Shown here: piece after piece, positions 1 through 13,845 of the stretch | Layout: each line of letters begins with the position of its first letter | Numbering within the stretch: the stretch's first letter is position 1 | Source: Diplosphaera chodatii | Lineage: Eukaryota > Chlorophyta > Trebouxiophyceae > Prasiolales > Stichococcaceae | Assembly: GCA_032358165.1 (NCBI GenBank) | Contig: JAALGY010000020.1 | Location: forward strand, 2,294,001-2,358,000 | Direction of reading: 5' to 3' | DNA: 64,000 nucleotides | The notes under the pieces: generated by a model | The model's input: only the letters and a program-made list of their open reading frames with translations | Database searches by the model: none | What the model was told of the DNA's origin: nothing | Translations under genes and position numbers: made by a program

Positions 1-3000
1 GCATCGCGCCGGCGCACTGGGTCAGCCTGGTCGTCACCTACGTCTTCATGCTGCGCGGCCGCCACGCACCCATGCCGCCCGAGGCCGCCGCCGCCCTCCG
101 ACGACACTACCCAGAGGCGGCATGCCCAGGTGAGCAGCACTTTATGTGTTTGTGAAGCCTCTTTTGAAAAGGTGATTGATAGGCTGTGGCATAGGTAAGC
201 TGCTGTGGTCCTTCTCTGCAAGCATAGCCACATGCAGCACAACGACCCACTTAAAAGGCGTGTGCCATCCATTGCACATGCTGTGCTGGGCACTGCAATA
301 TGCCGCATGTCAGGTGATGACACCACTACGTTGCCTGAGCAGCCTACGTATGGCGAATGGAATTGCACCTTGACTTGACCGGTGTCCTTTGGTGTCTATG
401 TGCATGCTGTTGATGACCTGTGCTTCACGGCCTGCAATATAATAGTGATGGAGCACCTCCGCTGTAGGGGGGCTGTGGACGCATGCCGCTTTCCTGGGGC
501 ACTGGCGCATGGGCGCCAGCTGTGGGGGGCAGCTGTGGTCGCAGGTGGGCGCAGAACCTCATGCCCTGTAACGCCCTGCACCCTGCGGGTCGAGGTTTGA
601 GCACACCGTCATACCGCATGCGTGCTATGCTGTGCTGTGCCACCGACTCTTCACATCAAAGCGCATGGCGAGGGTCCTGCATGGTGCACTTTGTGCAGGG
701 GCTGCAGGCGGCGTTTTGGCTGTGGGTGCCGCTGCTGGTGGCTGCGGCCCGGCCGCGGCGGCAGGGCTTCCGGCGCCGGGCAGCCACTCTGGCAGGTGCC
801 GGCTGCTGTTCCCGGATAGCAGCATCAACGACTGCTTTTCCTGCCTGTTCGATGCAACGTCTGGGCCATACGACAGCACAATGCTGTCGATATCTGCCAT
901 ACTGGGAGGCTGAGGTTAGTGCGAATACATGGAGTGCTGTCCTCTGCTGTAAGATGTCGAAGTTGCTGCACTGCTGCACCGTTGCACAGCGTCCACGGAG
1001 GTTGCACATCAGGGTGGCGCAAGTCACCAGGTATACAGCAATGCATCGCAAACTGCAGCGCAAGAGGCACTGACAGCCTCTTTGTTGCTGATTGCTGTGG
1101 GATCCGGGTGTGTGCAGGAGGTGTCATCGTGCTCGGCACGGCCTTTCGCGCGTGGTCGGACTGGCGGGCCAACATCGATGTGCCAGTCGCGGTGTTCAAC
1201 GCACCCAACACGAAGGATTTGCTCAACTTCGTCAACTACATGGTAAGGCGTGTGCCACGCTGAAGATCGGATGGTCTAGAAGCCTCAGATGGCGTGGAAT
1301 TGGCTACCTAAGATGTGGCAACTAGCCAACTACTGTGCTGTCAAGTTTTGCCCGAGGCATTATCAGATGTGTGTCGATCAGAACGGGGGGTCAGCGGCAT
1401 GACAAACACCAACATCAGATTAGCCATGAATGTGTAGCTGTTTTCTCGGGCAGAAAGTGCACCACTCGCCCCTGGCGATGCGCGCCGCCAGCCTGGCGAT
1501 CGGCTGCCTGGCGGCGCTGCCCTTCCTGGGACCCCGCAGCTTCCAACATCCTGCTGCCGAGCGGCGCATCGCTGACGGCGGCAAACACAAGCAGGGAGCC
1601 ATCGCCGTCTCAATCATGTCCGAGAAGACAGCGCTGGTTGGTGGGTACCTTCACATGCTCTATCTGGTGGCACTTTGAGCTACAGTATGGTCGAAGCCCA
1701 GTGCAGTGCACGAGCGAGGTGGCAATGGTAGCAGATCATTCTGCAGCATATACATTCTGCAGTTCCAAAGTGCGCCTGTCTTCCCTGCCAGAGCTTCACA
1801 GTGCCTCCTGCTACACTCTACCATTGCCTCGGGGCTCGCTCAAAGCCGCCGGCACCATGGGTCATGGGTCTAGTAGCTAGCCATGGTACTGGACCAAGGT
1901 GCAACCTGATCCCGACTGCTGTGCATGCTGTGCAGGGGCGTCTGTGGCGGCGACCATCGTTGCCGTGGTATACGGCAGCTCCTACATCAAGCCAGCCGGC
2001 GCGCCGTCGTGGCCCCGTGCAATCAGCGTGCCCTACTTAGTTTCCATGGTGCAGGTGTGGGACCTGTCCTGTGTGAATAGGGCCTCTGTCAGGCAGACGG
2101 TGTGTCGTCATCTTGAATGCTGGGTCTACACCATATGGGTTCATATGATAGCGAGGTGTAGTCTTTATCGACAGCAGACTAGTCAACCAAGGGCCTGCCT
2201 GGGCGCTGCGCACAGCAGTGTGTAGTGTTAGAAGGTGAGCTGGCGCGCTTCTGCCGGCCACTCATGCTGGCCGACACATCTAGTGCAGGGTGGATGCCAG
2301 CATCGCTGCCGCTGCTGATGCACAGCAGCAGCCAGGCTTCCTGCATCTTGACCCCACTGCAGGGCGGCATCATCAGCAGCGATGCGCTCATGTTTCTCAT
2401 GACGGTTGCCATGACGCGGGCTGGCGCGACGGGCCGGCTGCTGCACTCCATGCTGGGCACACCCGCCTGGCGGCCCCTGGCCGACCTGAGTTACTCCGCC
2501 TACCTGTACCACGAGCAGGCACGCACTCGGCAGCAGGTGTTGCCCTTGGTTGTGGGCATGTACACATCGTTGGCACCCTGGCAGGAGGCATGGATGGATA
2601 GCCAAATTTCTGCAGTCCTTGTGCTGTCCGCAATGACGGCTCCCGAAGAGATCAGTGGCCATGCCTGCAGACACAGCCCTGGACATTCAGCCCAGCCTGC
2701 TGTCCTGTATTGAAGTGAGGGCACAAGCGCACTACTCCACGAGTGACTCTACAAACCTGCTGCAGGCGCGCTTCTGGGTGTGGCGCTACGGGCTGCTGCC
2801 CAGCGGCCTCGCCACATCCGCTGCAGACCTGGGGGCTTTTACAATCGACATGGCGGTGTCCGTCCCGGCCACCTTTGCTGTGGCCTACCTCAGCTACCGC
2901 CTGGTCGAGCTTCCTGCATCCAAGCTGGGCCGCCGCCTGGAGCCGCTGCTGTTCGGCGGCCCTGCAGCGGACGCCAAGGTCGGCGGCGGGACCGGCGCAA

Positions 3001-3035
3001 GGGGCAGAGCTGGTACAGCTGCAAAAGCAGCATAG
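1..3035 (+). CDS. Acyltransferase-3 family membrane protein, copy 1 (5' end outside window)
   Basis: Last eight exons of an integral-membrane acyltransferase of the acyltransferase-3/NRF-6-like family, which moves acyl groups onto lipids or sugars; the substrate here is unknown. Exons: 1-129, 468-544, 699-795, 1118-1242, 1454-1640, 1936-2054, 2363-2518, 2766-3035, giving 385 visible residues. The first exon carries RIAPAHWVSLVVTYVF. Later exons hold the hydrophobic segments AAFWLWVPLLVAAA, SLAIGCLAALPFL and ALMFLMTVAMTRA, the conserved LSYSAYLYHEQ loop and the terminal RFWVWRYGLLPSGLATSA region. The two N-terminal exons with the catalytic R-x10-H motif, present in the next copies, lie off the window. 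The intron after 2518 starts with GC (CAG|GCACGC), while the three downstream copies have GT there. It is the first of four same-strand paralogs. Confidence 0.88.
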
Positions 3036-4470
3036 CGCATCCGGATGTAAAATTGGCTGCCTCTCTACACGCGCGCAGCCCAGCACGACCACGTGCCGCC
3101 GCTGCCGCCGCAGTACGCAGGCAGCTGCATGCAAGCTTATGTAGACTATCTTGACATCAGTGCTGAAAGTTGGACACATGCGCAATCTGGAGTAACCTGG
3201 TGCCAGTCGCTGCCAGGCTGAGGCCGCACCAACGACTCTGGGGCTGTAGGGCTGCCATTGTGCTTCAGTCCACCTGCGGCAGATTGTGGTGGCAGTAGTG
3301 TCATGCCTGCTGACAAAGTCCGCTGACCGTGTGCTGCTGGCTGCTCGTTGAGCAAGAAACTCTGCGTGGGTTGCTCAGCAGCTACCTGCCATGCATGGTG
3401 TGCAGTCTGATCATGGGCAGGTAACGGTGCAGGGGTCGCGGCAAGATCGGTCGCATTGGCATTGCTGGTGTTCGCCGGCGGCTCAGCTAGCAGCTGCTGA
3501 CGCTCTGCGGCGCAGGAGTTCCTGAAACTGCACCTGACTGCCAATGCTGACACGCCCAAAATGTAACTCGGATGTAAAGTAAGCTGACCAATGCGGGATG
3601 CCGTCCAATACATACCAACAGGCCGTGCAGCAGAACCTTTCTGGCGGTGGGTGCGCAAGCCCAATGCGCAGGTTGCGACGCTTCATCATTTACTATATAC
3701 GCAAAGCCAAATGAGAGCTCGTCATGTTTCATTTGGCAAGCCATGCAAGCCGGAACCGAGGCATGCGTGTTGGTCGACATAAAATTCGCAGCAGGGTTGA
3801 GCCTTGTCTGCATTTAGCTAGCGCTGCTATGACACCATCCATGGACGGCTGGCCGGGGCGCCTGTACTCAGGCTGCTGCTGGCATGTCAGGAGCAATCCC
3901 AGCAGGGCAACTACGCGTGACGCGTGCGCGCTGTGGCGCGGGGCGAGCTGCCACAGAAGTGACCCCTCTCGAGAGGATCTCGAGATGCTCCATCCGGAGA
4001 TGGACGCGACATCCGACGTCATGCAGTTTGAAAACAAGGCGTAATGCCGGCATCGTCTCCTGCGCATCACCTCCACTTGCATTTGCACGCATGCTGCTCT
4101 GTATTTCCTTCTACATACCGGTCAAAAAATTGTATCTCAGCTCTCGGATCAAGGCAAACGTGAGTCCTGGGGCCTGCTGCACACGACTCTAGGTGGGTCG
4201 TTCACATGGCCAGTTGCAGTTGCGCATGAAGGAACCTCTCATGCGCGCTCATCTCACTATCAAAGACAAACTGATGCAGCCCGATGAGCAGGCTATGCGC
4301 TGGCTTCCAGCACTTCATGTCAGGCTGCGGTGCAGGCAATGAGCACCACCTGGCATACCTGAACTCTCTGGTTGTGACCCGCGGCAAGCGCTAGGCCGCC
4401 TAAGCAATCAAATCTATCACGGCTGCCACCTGCAGCTGATCATCAGGCCGGCGGGAGGGTTGTGGTCGAC
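3036..4470. other. Spacer between acyltransferase copies 1 and 2
   Basis: No convincing gene seen. TGTAA elements, the usual green-algal polyadenylation signal, occur at 3046-3050, 3562-3566 and 3573-3577 and could end the transcript of copy 1. The distal part presumably holds the promoter of copy 2. Confidence 0.5.
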
Positions 4471-7400
4471 ATGGCGACGGTGCATGCCGCGGCGCTTCGG
4501 CAGGCGCTACGGCCGCTGAATGGCCTGCGCGTCATCTCAGCCATTCAGATCATGGTGATGGACGGAGATTTCATCGTTCATTGTCGCACATGGTAGTTGA
4601 CGAGCGTGAGTGCACCCCGCAGCAGGAACTGCGCGGCGCCACAAGGCACTCCTGTGCTGTACCAAGTTATTGGCAGCAGCTGACAGATATCTCTGACACC
4701 CTATCCATCCCTGACACGGCCCTGCCTGCGGTGTCGCTGCAGGTGTTCCACTACGTGATGCAGCGGCACTTCAGCCCTGACGAGCTGAACGCCGGGCTGC
4801 GCGCCCGCCCTGTAGCAACGAACGCCCTCCTGGTCGGCAACCTGGGCCTCGAGACCCTGTTCCTCATGTCCGCCTTCCTGGCCGCCATCACGCTGATCCC
4901 CGCCCTCGAGCAGCCTCGCAGCTCCACCCGGCAGGTCAGCTGCGATGCAGTGCATTTGCCGCTGCCGTAGAGTATGGCAGTGCATAACATTTGCTTGGCG
5001 GCTGTCCATCTTGCGTGCGCATGAGGGACTACTCTGCAGCCATGCTGACTCTCTGCACGCTTTCGGTCAGAATTGATCTCTGGATCATACCATGGTATTC
5101 ACATTGCTGGAAGTTGATTCCTCTCCGCTGCTCTGCCCAGGAGGTGCTGCGGTACTGGTACCGCCGGGCGTTCCGCATCGCGCCGGCGCACTGGGTCAGC
5201 CTGGTCGTCACCTACGTCTTCGTGCTGCGCGACCGTCACTCTGCCATGCCGCCCGAGGCCGCGGCCATCGTGGCGGGGTACCCAGAAGCAGTTTGTCCAG
5301 GTGATGGAAGCAGAACTCAAGACAGCGTGGGGTGATGGAAAACAACATGTGGACGCAACTGCTCTGCATGTCGCTGAAGTTTGCGGTTTCAACACTGTGT
5401 TGCAGGGGGCCTGTGGAAGCAGGCTGCGTTCCTGGGGCACTGGCGCATGACAACCACCTGCGGGATGCAGCTGTGGTCGCAGGTGTGCGCAGAAACTTAA
5501 TATCTCAAACTTCGGCTGCGAGTAAACCAGCAACATGTGCCTGGTATCGTGCACACAGTGTTCATGACGGAAGCACTTTTGCCGTTGGTGTCAACTGCCG
5601 CTGTCCCCATGGCTGGCTCATGACGAGGCTTTGTACGGTCTCTGCTGTCGTTGACGCAAGCATTCTGCACAGCATGCAAGCTTTCGACCAGAAGCGAGAC
5701 TGGTCTTGCAGCCAACGTGCGTGGCGCGTCCAGACATGCATAATGTCTGGAGCAGTGCACTCTCTGCCATGTCTCCTGCTAGCAGCAACCCTGACGCAAC
5801 AAACTTTTGGGCACTGTGCGCAGGGCCTGCAGGCGGCACTCTGGCTGTGTGTTCCGCTGGTGGTGGCTGCAGCACGGCCAAAGCAGGCGGGCTTCCGGCG
5901 ACGTGCCGCCATGCTGGCTGGTGCGTCATTATGCACTGGATCCACTGGATTCCGGAACTGCATCGACCAGCTACAAACATAAAATGCCTGATGCTTGGTC
6001 AGATGCCTCAGAGCCTCGACGCTCAACCTAGTTGGATAACAGGCTGCTCAGCAAGTCTGGCAGCTGAGCAAAGTCCAGCATGCTGATCACCAGTACGTAG
6101 TCTTGAATTTCAGCAGCAAAGACATAGGAACTGTGTAGCTTGCTCCATGCACCGTCGAACTGCTGGGATTTTGTGCTGCATTGGTGCGGCATCCTGTCAG
6201 CATGCCTGCACCTGAGGGCAGGCAGGCAGAACGAGGTGATTCGCAGGCGACATATAGGCGCTGCCAACCACGCAGCATAGCAGCGGCTGCCGACGCTGTA
6301 TGTACCACATCTGCTTTGCTGCCCTTGCAGGAGGGGTGATTGCCATTGGTACAGCCTACCGCGCATGGACGGACTGGCGGCACCAGCTCTCGTGGCCAAT
6401 CATCATCTTCCCCTCAGCAGACATGGCGGACATGCTTGGCTTCCTCAACTTCCTGGTGAGCAGGTGTCAGGGGGAAGGAATGGCAAACAGTGATCAACAT
6501 TGTACAGCTGCGATGTGTGTCACGCAGCAGTGACGGAGCTAGAGAGCATGTGAAAAGATCTTCTTCTTCTATGATAAGGTCGTCATACCTGTCAGTGGCA
6601 GTGGGCACGGTGGCACAATATCATATTGCAGGTGCCAGCCATATCTAGATTCTGCTGCCCGTGCCGCAGAAACTGAGGATGCAGTGCCCTGCTGCGGACA
6701 TGCCATCAGTGTGCACTGAAACCCCAGCTTCGAGATGCCAACAGGAAGCGAGGGTTACCATCTGCACGATGCAATGTCCGACAAAGTACTCATTGCCAAC
6801 GGTGCAGGACCTGCACCATTCCCCCTTGGCCATGCGCGCTGCCAGCTTTGCGGTTGGCTGCCTGGCGGCGCTGCCGTTCCTGGACTCGAGCAGCTTCCAG
6901 CCTCCTGCTGCCAAGCAGCGCGTGACCAATGGCAGTAGTACCCACAAGCAGGAGGTAGTCGCCGTCTCCATCATGTCGCGCAAGACGGCCTCCATTGGTG
7001 AGGGGCGCAACACTTGCCTGCTGCACCTTGCACTGTATATTTGTCTTCGGCGTGCTCTGCTGACTGATGAAGCATGCTTTCGATGTAGTGGGCTGCTCTA
7101 GCACAAAGAACCTGTGTCCAACGCAGTTCCAGCCGCAGAAGCATTAGTTCGACGTAACCACACCGCTGTGCAATCTGAGCAGGCACGAATGCGGCAGCGG
7201 TGGTCATTGCTGTGATGTGTGCCGCCGGCTGCTTCCGTCCAGCTGGCGCCCCAACATGGTCGCGCGCAGCGGCTGTGGCCTGCCTGGTCACCATCGCGCA
7301 GGTGTCAACACTGTGGCTCAGCGTAACTGCTCATCCGTTCCCAGTACGTGTGCCAAACGAAGATGTTACAGACCTGCTGAAAGTTACCACTGGTCACCTG

Positions 7401-8160
7401 CGAGTGGCATGTGAACCAACGCCAGTCACGGAAACAAACATGCAGATGTTCCTGCAGCAGATCAGGTTGCAGGCAACGACCACAACCTGTTGTTATGGTT
7501 GTGCTTCTCAGCTGCGACATGTTGCACGCACGGGCTCACCTGGTGCTGCAGGGTGGCATCCTCAGCAGCGCCGCCATCGCTTTTCTGATGACAATCATGC
7601 TGACGCGGGCGGGTCCGCTTGGCCGGCTGCTGCATACCGCGCTGGCGGCGCCTTTCTGGCAGCCACTGGCCGACCTGAGCTACTCCGCCTACCTGTACCA
7701 CATTCAGGTAGGGGTCTTGAACGACGCCCGCCGTAGTATTAAGATATGCACAGGGTTTCACTTGAAGGTGCATGGTGACTATGCCACATGGCATGCCAGC
7801 CTGCGACCCTGCAGCGCATGTATGTCCTAGATGACACCAGTGCAAGCTGACGCTCATCATTTCACACCATGGCTGCAGGCCCGCTTCTGGGTGTGGCGCT
7901 ACGGGCTGCTGCCCAGCGGCCTCGCCACATCGGCTGAAGATCTGGGCGGCTTCGGCATGGATGTGGCGCTGTCCATCCCGGCGGCATTTGCGGTGGCGTA
8001 CCTCAGCCACCGGCTCGTCGAGCAGCCCGCAGCCAGGCTGGGCCGCCGCCTGGAGCCGCTGCTGTTCGGCGGCCCCGCAGCGGACGTCAAGACCGACGCC
8101 AGCACTGCTGCGAGCGACAAGGCGAGCGCCACAGCGGGCAACGTTGCTACAGCAGCATGA
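4471..8160 (+). CDS. Acyltransferase-3 family membrane protein, copy 2 (complete)
   Basis: Ten exons encode 493 residues: 4471-4554, 4743-4934, 5141-5300, 5406-5482, 5824-5920, 6331-6455, 6808-6997, 7183-7301, 7552-7707, 7879-8160. All junctions keep phase and all donors are GT. The N-terminus LRPLNGLRVISAIQIMVFH contains the family's R-x10-H motif (Arg20 to His31), and intron 1 falls inside it. Next come a hydrophobic segment (LFLMSAFLAAITLIPALE), the YWYRRAFRIAPAHWV block, several more membrane segments, LSYSAYLYHIQ and the terminal RFWVWRYGLLPSGL block. The C-terminal tail is Ala/Thr-rich. The start was chosen because the same Met begins the equivalent exon of copy 3. The protein is probably in the plasma membrane or ER; the acyl acceptor cannot be told from sequence. 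Confidence 0.9.
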
Positions 8161-10240
8161 TAAACCTCGCAACTACCGTCTAGTCGACTGGCGTCCGGTC
8201 ATGTATCTCACACCTGGGCCAGGGACACCTGCTGACAGCGACAATTCAATGACAGCAGCATGCATTGTTGTTCAGCAACGCCGACGGACCACACATTGAT
8301 GCAAGACTGCACCATAGTGTGAGTTTCAAGAAACAAAGCTGTTGAGACGCGCCACAATGTTGGTGAGAACAAATCAGAAAGCAAGAGGTCATGTGAGTTG
8401 ATTGCTGCACCACCTGCTGCATGTCGAACACTTACTTGTGCAATGGTGTGCCGCTCTTGGAGCTCTGCGCCATCCTGCCCCTGCCACATGCTTTCCCACT
8501 GCCTACTTTGCTTCGCCCCAGTGTTCCAGTCCTTGCCCATGGCACGCTGGATCAACCGCCCTCGCCATATTTTTACTTTGTAGACCGCCACAAAGCCAAG
8601 CGGCACACGGCAGCCGGCCCCGCCTCACCGTACCAGGAAGCTGTGGCTGTGTTGAATGGTGTGTACTGTCCGAGAGGCCACTACAGACTGATCACTACTG
8701 CGAGTAGCTGTTGGACAGAACGATCGTGATGCTGAACTCCTTGCTCGAGGATTTTGTAAGTACTCGTGGTGGCCATAAAATAGATTATCGTCAGCAGCGC
8801 GCATGCATGGCCACCTGTTGCAGTACTGCAAGACATGCCGCGCACCGCCAGCAGCTGTACATCTGAGCTATGAAACCAAATGAACGTGGCAAATGCTGTC
8901 GCGAGGCTTGAGGGTGTCCCGCTACGGAGGCTGTTGCCGCCATGCCGCATGGACAGCTCACAGCAGGACAGCCCAGCCTTCCGGCTTCCGGTTGCTATGC
9001 GCGCTGCGGAGCGTCACCGACCTGAAATTCTGGCATCTCAGCCGCAGTCCCAGTCATTGTACGCACCGGTGGCAACTTCCTTCAAAGTGCTGGTCTACAC
9101 CGCACCACTGCAGCTATATCCCACTGGCTAGGATGCCAAAGCCACCAGTAGGCCTGGTGCAGGGTCTATCAGCAGAAAAGCAGTTTATAATCCTTTGTAT
9201 CTGCGGTTCATGTAAGTGCACCGCTTGACGTTCAATCCAAGGGCCTGCTGGCTGCGGCTGCCATGTCAACATCAGTCATGTGCTACAGATGCAGCATTCC
9301 CAAGGACGTGCACATCGCACACCATGAAACCGATTTGCAAAGCTGCTGAATGTAGCGCGCGTGGTGCAGGAGATGCGATGCAGTTCTGACTGGAGTTCCC
9401 GCGGCTGTTGCTGCAGCACGCATGCATGAGCACTTAACAGCATGTTGGAATCATGGCCCAGCGCCTCAGCACCGCTCAACTACGTGCCTGATGACATATG
9501 TGCCGCTGCCTGGACGGCTTAGGTGACCCGCACTCGCTGCAGACGTTGTCAGCTATTCTGCACTTCACTACCCACTGGTGCTAACATCACACGCCGCCCC
9601 ACGTGAGTAAGGGAGCCGCGCCGCGCGCAGCGTGCAGCAGGCGCATTAGACTGCAGCTCTGTAGCTACAATATATTTTACGCAATTCGGGCGCAGCGTGG
9701 CGCAGGGGTTTGCGCCGCATCACGGTATGGTGCTTCGAGTGAGGCCCGAGGGTGTGGCCGGACGCCACTTCGTAAAGCATGCAACCTGTGTGGTAAGGCG
9801 GTGGCGCAAAACCGCGAGGCGCGGCAGTGGCACTCCACTTGCAGCTTGCATTCTGTCTCTCTCTGTCATCCTTTGAACGAGCCAGCTGTGTGCCGTCGGA
9901 TCGAGCCCACCTGCTGCGCTCCTGCTGGTGCGGCTGCAGCTGCACGACATCCGGGTGCGTGCGTTGGGCGGCCGTCTATCTAGTAACTGCCTCTGCTGGC
10001 TGCTGCAAAGACTCTGGGGCATGTTTTGGATGCTGAAGGCATAGCGTGACGTGATATGCCCGCCGGCAGCAAAGTGCATGCATCTGGTCTGCTGGCTACT
10101 ATGAGTAAGCAGGAGTGCAGCAACTGTGACGTCGCTTTGCTCTGCGCCTGCAGACGGCGCTGAGAGCAATGCATCCCGCGAGAGGCCTCAGCAAATCACC
10201 CGCCGCTGGGACGGCGAAGGGCGGACCGGGCTCAGCGTGC
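8161..10240. other. Spacer between acyltransferase copies 2 and 3
   Basis: About 2.1 kb with no frame that keeps protein-like composition or matches a neighbour. Short open frames of 60-130 codons occur on both strands without splice support. A short inverted repeat, GGCGCA followed by TGCGCC, lies near 9693-9717. The promoter of copy 3 should be at the right end. Copy 3 has an in-frame upstream ATG at 10169. Confidence 0.45.
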
Positions 10241-13200
10241 ATGGCGGCGGCTCGCAGCGCGGCGCTGCGGCATGCCTTGCGGCCGCTGAACGGCCTGCGC
10301 GTCATCTCGGCCATCCACATCATGGTGCGGAGCGCGTGGCATGTTGCAGGCCGCATGCTTTCCATGCTGCGTGCGCTGTGTCCCCGCTGCGCGTCGCTGT
10401 GCTGTGCGTGCTGTGAGCACTGTGCTGAGCGCACCCTGTAGCGCATCACGCCATTACAGCTTCATGTGCGGACCAGGAAAACTCGTCCGCTGCTGCTCAG
10501 AGCTCCTCGTTCACGGTGCCTCAGGTGTTCCACAACGCCCTGCTGCGAGCGTTCGAGCCCGCGGCGCTCAACGATGTGTTCCGCACCAGCCCTGGAGCGC
10601 TCAAGGCCATCCTCAGCGGCGTCATGGCCCTCGACGCCCTGTTTCTTATCTCCGGCTTCCTGGCGGCGCTCGCGCTGGTGCCCGCGCTTGAGATGCCGCG
10701 CAGCTCCACTCGCCAGGTCGGCGCCTGACTTACGACCTCCTGAACGCTGAAAGCCGCACATGCCGCGGCCTCAAAGCCAACTTCCGGTGTCAGGGCCACA
10801 GCACCACACCTGCTAAGACCTGTCGCTCCTGCCTGGCTGCACGCCGTCGCATCGCTGCGTCATATGCTCACGGATCCAACGCTGCTCTGAGTGTTGACGC
10901 TGCATGAGCTGTTTGGCACAGGAGGTGCTGCGGTACTGGTACCGCCGAGTATTCCGCATCGCGCCGGCACACTGGGCCTGCCTGGTCGTCACTTATGTCT
11001 TCATGCTGCGCGGCCGCCACGCACCCATGCCGCCCGAGGCCGCTGCCGCCCTGGGGCACTTCCCGGAGCCGCTCTGCCCAGGTGACCACAAGACAAGCAA
11101 GGTTCTGCCAGCAGCACTGTGGGTTCTTCTGGCTGGCGCAAGCGTGATCCCAGGCTGGCACCGCGCTGCAGGGAGGCAACCGCTACATGTCACCTTCACA
11201 GTGCTGCTGTGCGCTGAGTGTACTGTTCGTGGCTGCTGCAGGGGGGCTGTGGACGCACGCAGCGTTCCTGGGCCACTGGCACATGAGCGCCAGCTGCGGG
11301 CTGCACCTATGGTCGCAGGTGCCCCCCAACCACCAAACCCTAGCCTTGATCGGCGCATTTGCGCTGTCGCCCGGAAGCACGGCTCTGCCTGCCGGTGAGG
11401 TGATTGAAGATGTCACCATGCACAGTGCACAATGTTGATGGCGGTTGCTGCTGCAACCTGCAGGGGCTGCAGGCGGCGTTCTGGCTGTGGGTGCCGCTGC
11501 TGGTGGCTGCGGCCCGGCCGCAGCGGGCAGGCTTCCGGCGTCGTGCAGCCATGCTGGCAGGTGCTAGACCTAATTTTAAAAACACGAAATTCTACATCAC
11601 ATTTTGCAGAGTCAAAAAGGTTAGGAAACAGCCAACGGCAGCTCCAGACCATGTCAGTGCTGCATGCACCAGCCAGAGGGCAGCAGCCATCTGGCGGAAG
11701 CAGGATGGCGTGCGCAAAACTCATTTCACGGCAGTCGACTGGCATGCTCAGCAACTGAGCCTGCTGGAAGCTGCTGACCGCGCTCAAGCAACGTCACGGA
11801 CAACGTGGTGTGACAACTGCGACTCGTGTTCTGAGTGCTGCTTTTGATGTCGGTCGGCAGGTGCGGTCATAGCGGCCAGCACAGCGTTCCGCATGTGGAC
11901 GGCCTGGCGGTCCAATATCTCGCTGCCGGTGTCGGTGTTCTTCGGCGCGGGGGACGGCGCGGAAGTGCTCAACTTCCTGAACTACCTGGTGAGCAGCACT
12001 GTGTTCAGTGGAGACCGCACAAAGACACCTTGCCGGCGGAACCTCTCTGTAAAGGCCTAAGACTGCTGCCAGCCGACTGGTCAGGCCCAGAGCAACTCGG
12101 CAGGGTTTGTACCTGCCGTCGAATGTTGTTGACAAGTCATTTGGCCGGTCAAGACTGCCCACGACATCATGGCAGTGCTGGCATGTGCTTACCCTATACA
12201 CATGTCCAGCTGCAGCTGGTCACCCAACAGCACCGTGTGTTGTCATGAACCAAATCCTGCCGTCTGCTCAAACATGTGCACTGCTTGAGTGGCGCAGGAT
12301 ATGCACCACTCGCCCCTGGCGATGCGTGCGGCCAGCCTGGCGATCGGTTGCCTGGCAGCGCTGCCCTTCCTGGACCCCCGCAGCTTCCAGCATCCTGCTG
12401 CTGAGCAGTGCACCGCTGACGGCGCTGATGTACTGAAGCCGACCGCCGCTCTGAAGCAGCCAGCAGTGGCCACCATCTCCGTCATGTCCTGCAAGACAGC
12501 ACTGATTGGTGAGGGCCGCTGTGCCTGCTTAGTTACATGTACCAGGAGCTTGCTATGGGTCATCATTTCTTACTGCCTTTAATCCACTGCAGACATGCGA
12601 GCTGCTGCACATCAGTTCTGCAGCCGGTCAACACATGCATCATGCTTGCAGTATGGCAGGTCTTTCGAACAGCTCTGCTCTGATGATTTAAGAAACAGAG
12701 TGGCACTCGCTGGGATGCAGGCCCGGATTGCTGCGTGGCAGGCTGAGAGGCGGGAAGGTCAGGCAGTGTCGCTGATGCAAGCGCTGTGTAACTCGTCTGC
12801 AGGCACGGACGTGGCGGCGGCGGTGGCTGCCGTGATGTACGCCACGCCGGTCTTCAAGGCAGCCGGGGCGCGTGCCTTCCCCCGCGCAGTCACCGTGCTG
12901 TACCTCGTCACCATGCTGCAGGTGAGCCACTGTGCTCCGGAAGCGACCTTTCATATAGCAATCGCGCACGCGCGTGGTGTCGCCTTCAGTGGTCGTTTGG
13001 AGCTGGCATGGGTGGTTGCCCTGTCTAAGTAACAGCGCATATGTCGGGAGGTTTTGGCAGTGGGTCAGCTGCATGGTTGCTGTCAGCTGGCAGCGGGGAT
13101 CAGCTTGGCGATGCCCACCCTGTGCCTCTCTACTGCAAGCAGCGTCCGACCTGCTGCTGTCCGTGTATCCATGCATTTTGCAGCAGCGGAAAAATGCCCG

Positions 13201-13845
13201 CCCGAGCTCACCTTCATTTGGTGTGCTGCAGGGTGGCATCCTCAGCAGCGCCGCGCTCATGTTCATCATGGTGGTGGCAATGACGCGGGCGGGTGTCACC
13301 GGCCGGCTGCTGCACGGCGCGCTGGGCGCACCCATCTGGCGCCCCCTGGCCGACCTGAGCTACTCCGCCTACCTGTACCACGAGCAGGTGACCCCGAGCA
13401 GACAACATGCTCCCTCAAGCAGAGGAGCTTACAAAATATCGGCAGACGTTACACTTGCGATGAGCAATGATGGCATTTTGCCCGTCAGCTGCATTTGAGG
13501 CACACAGAGTCTCTGGTCAAACGACTGCCGCCATCACCCTTTTTGCAGGCGCGCTTCTGGGTGTGGCGGTACGGGCTGCTGCCCAGCGGCCTGGCCACCT
13601 CAGCAGACGACCTGGGGGCCTTCGCCGTCGACATGGCGGTGTCGGTCCCGGCCACCTTCGCGATCGCCTTCCTGAGCTACCGCCTGGTCGAGCTTCCTGC
13701 ATCCAAGCTGGGCCGCCGCCTGGAGCCGCTGCTGTTTGGCGGCCCTGCAGCAGACGCCAAGGTCGGCGGCGGCACACTTGCTGCCGACGCTGCCGACGGC
13801 GGCAAGGCTGGCACCCCGGCGAGCGCCGGCATCAAGGCAGCATGA
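10241..13845 (+). CDS. Acyltransferase-3 family membrane protein, copy 3 (complete)
   Basis: Ten exons encode 506 residues: 10241-10324, 10525-10716, 10922-11081, 11242-11318, 11464-11560, 11861-11988, 12298-12508, 12803-12921, 13232-13387, 13549-13845. Exon number and phases match copy 2 exactly. LRPLNGLRVISAIHIMVFH gives the R-x10-H acyltransferase-3 motif (Arg20, His31), followed by YWYRRVFRIAPAHWACL, the THAAFLGHWHM block, LSYSAYLYHEQ and RFWVWRYGLLPSGLATSA. Several exons look nearly identical to those of copy 1, including the last one through LPASKLGRRLEPLLFGGPA, which suggests recent duplication or gene conversion. An in-frame ATG at 10169 would add 24 residues; I prefer 10241 because it aligns with copy 2. 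All donors are GT. Confidence 0.9.
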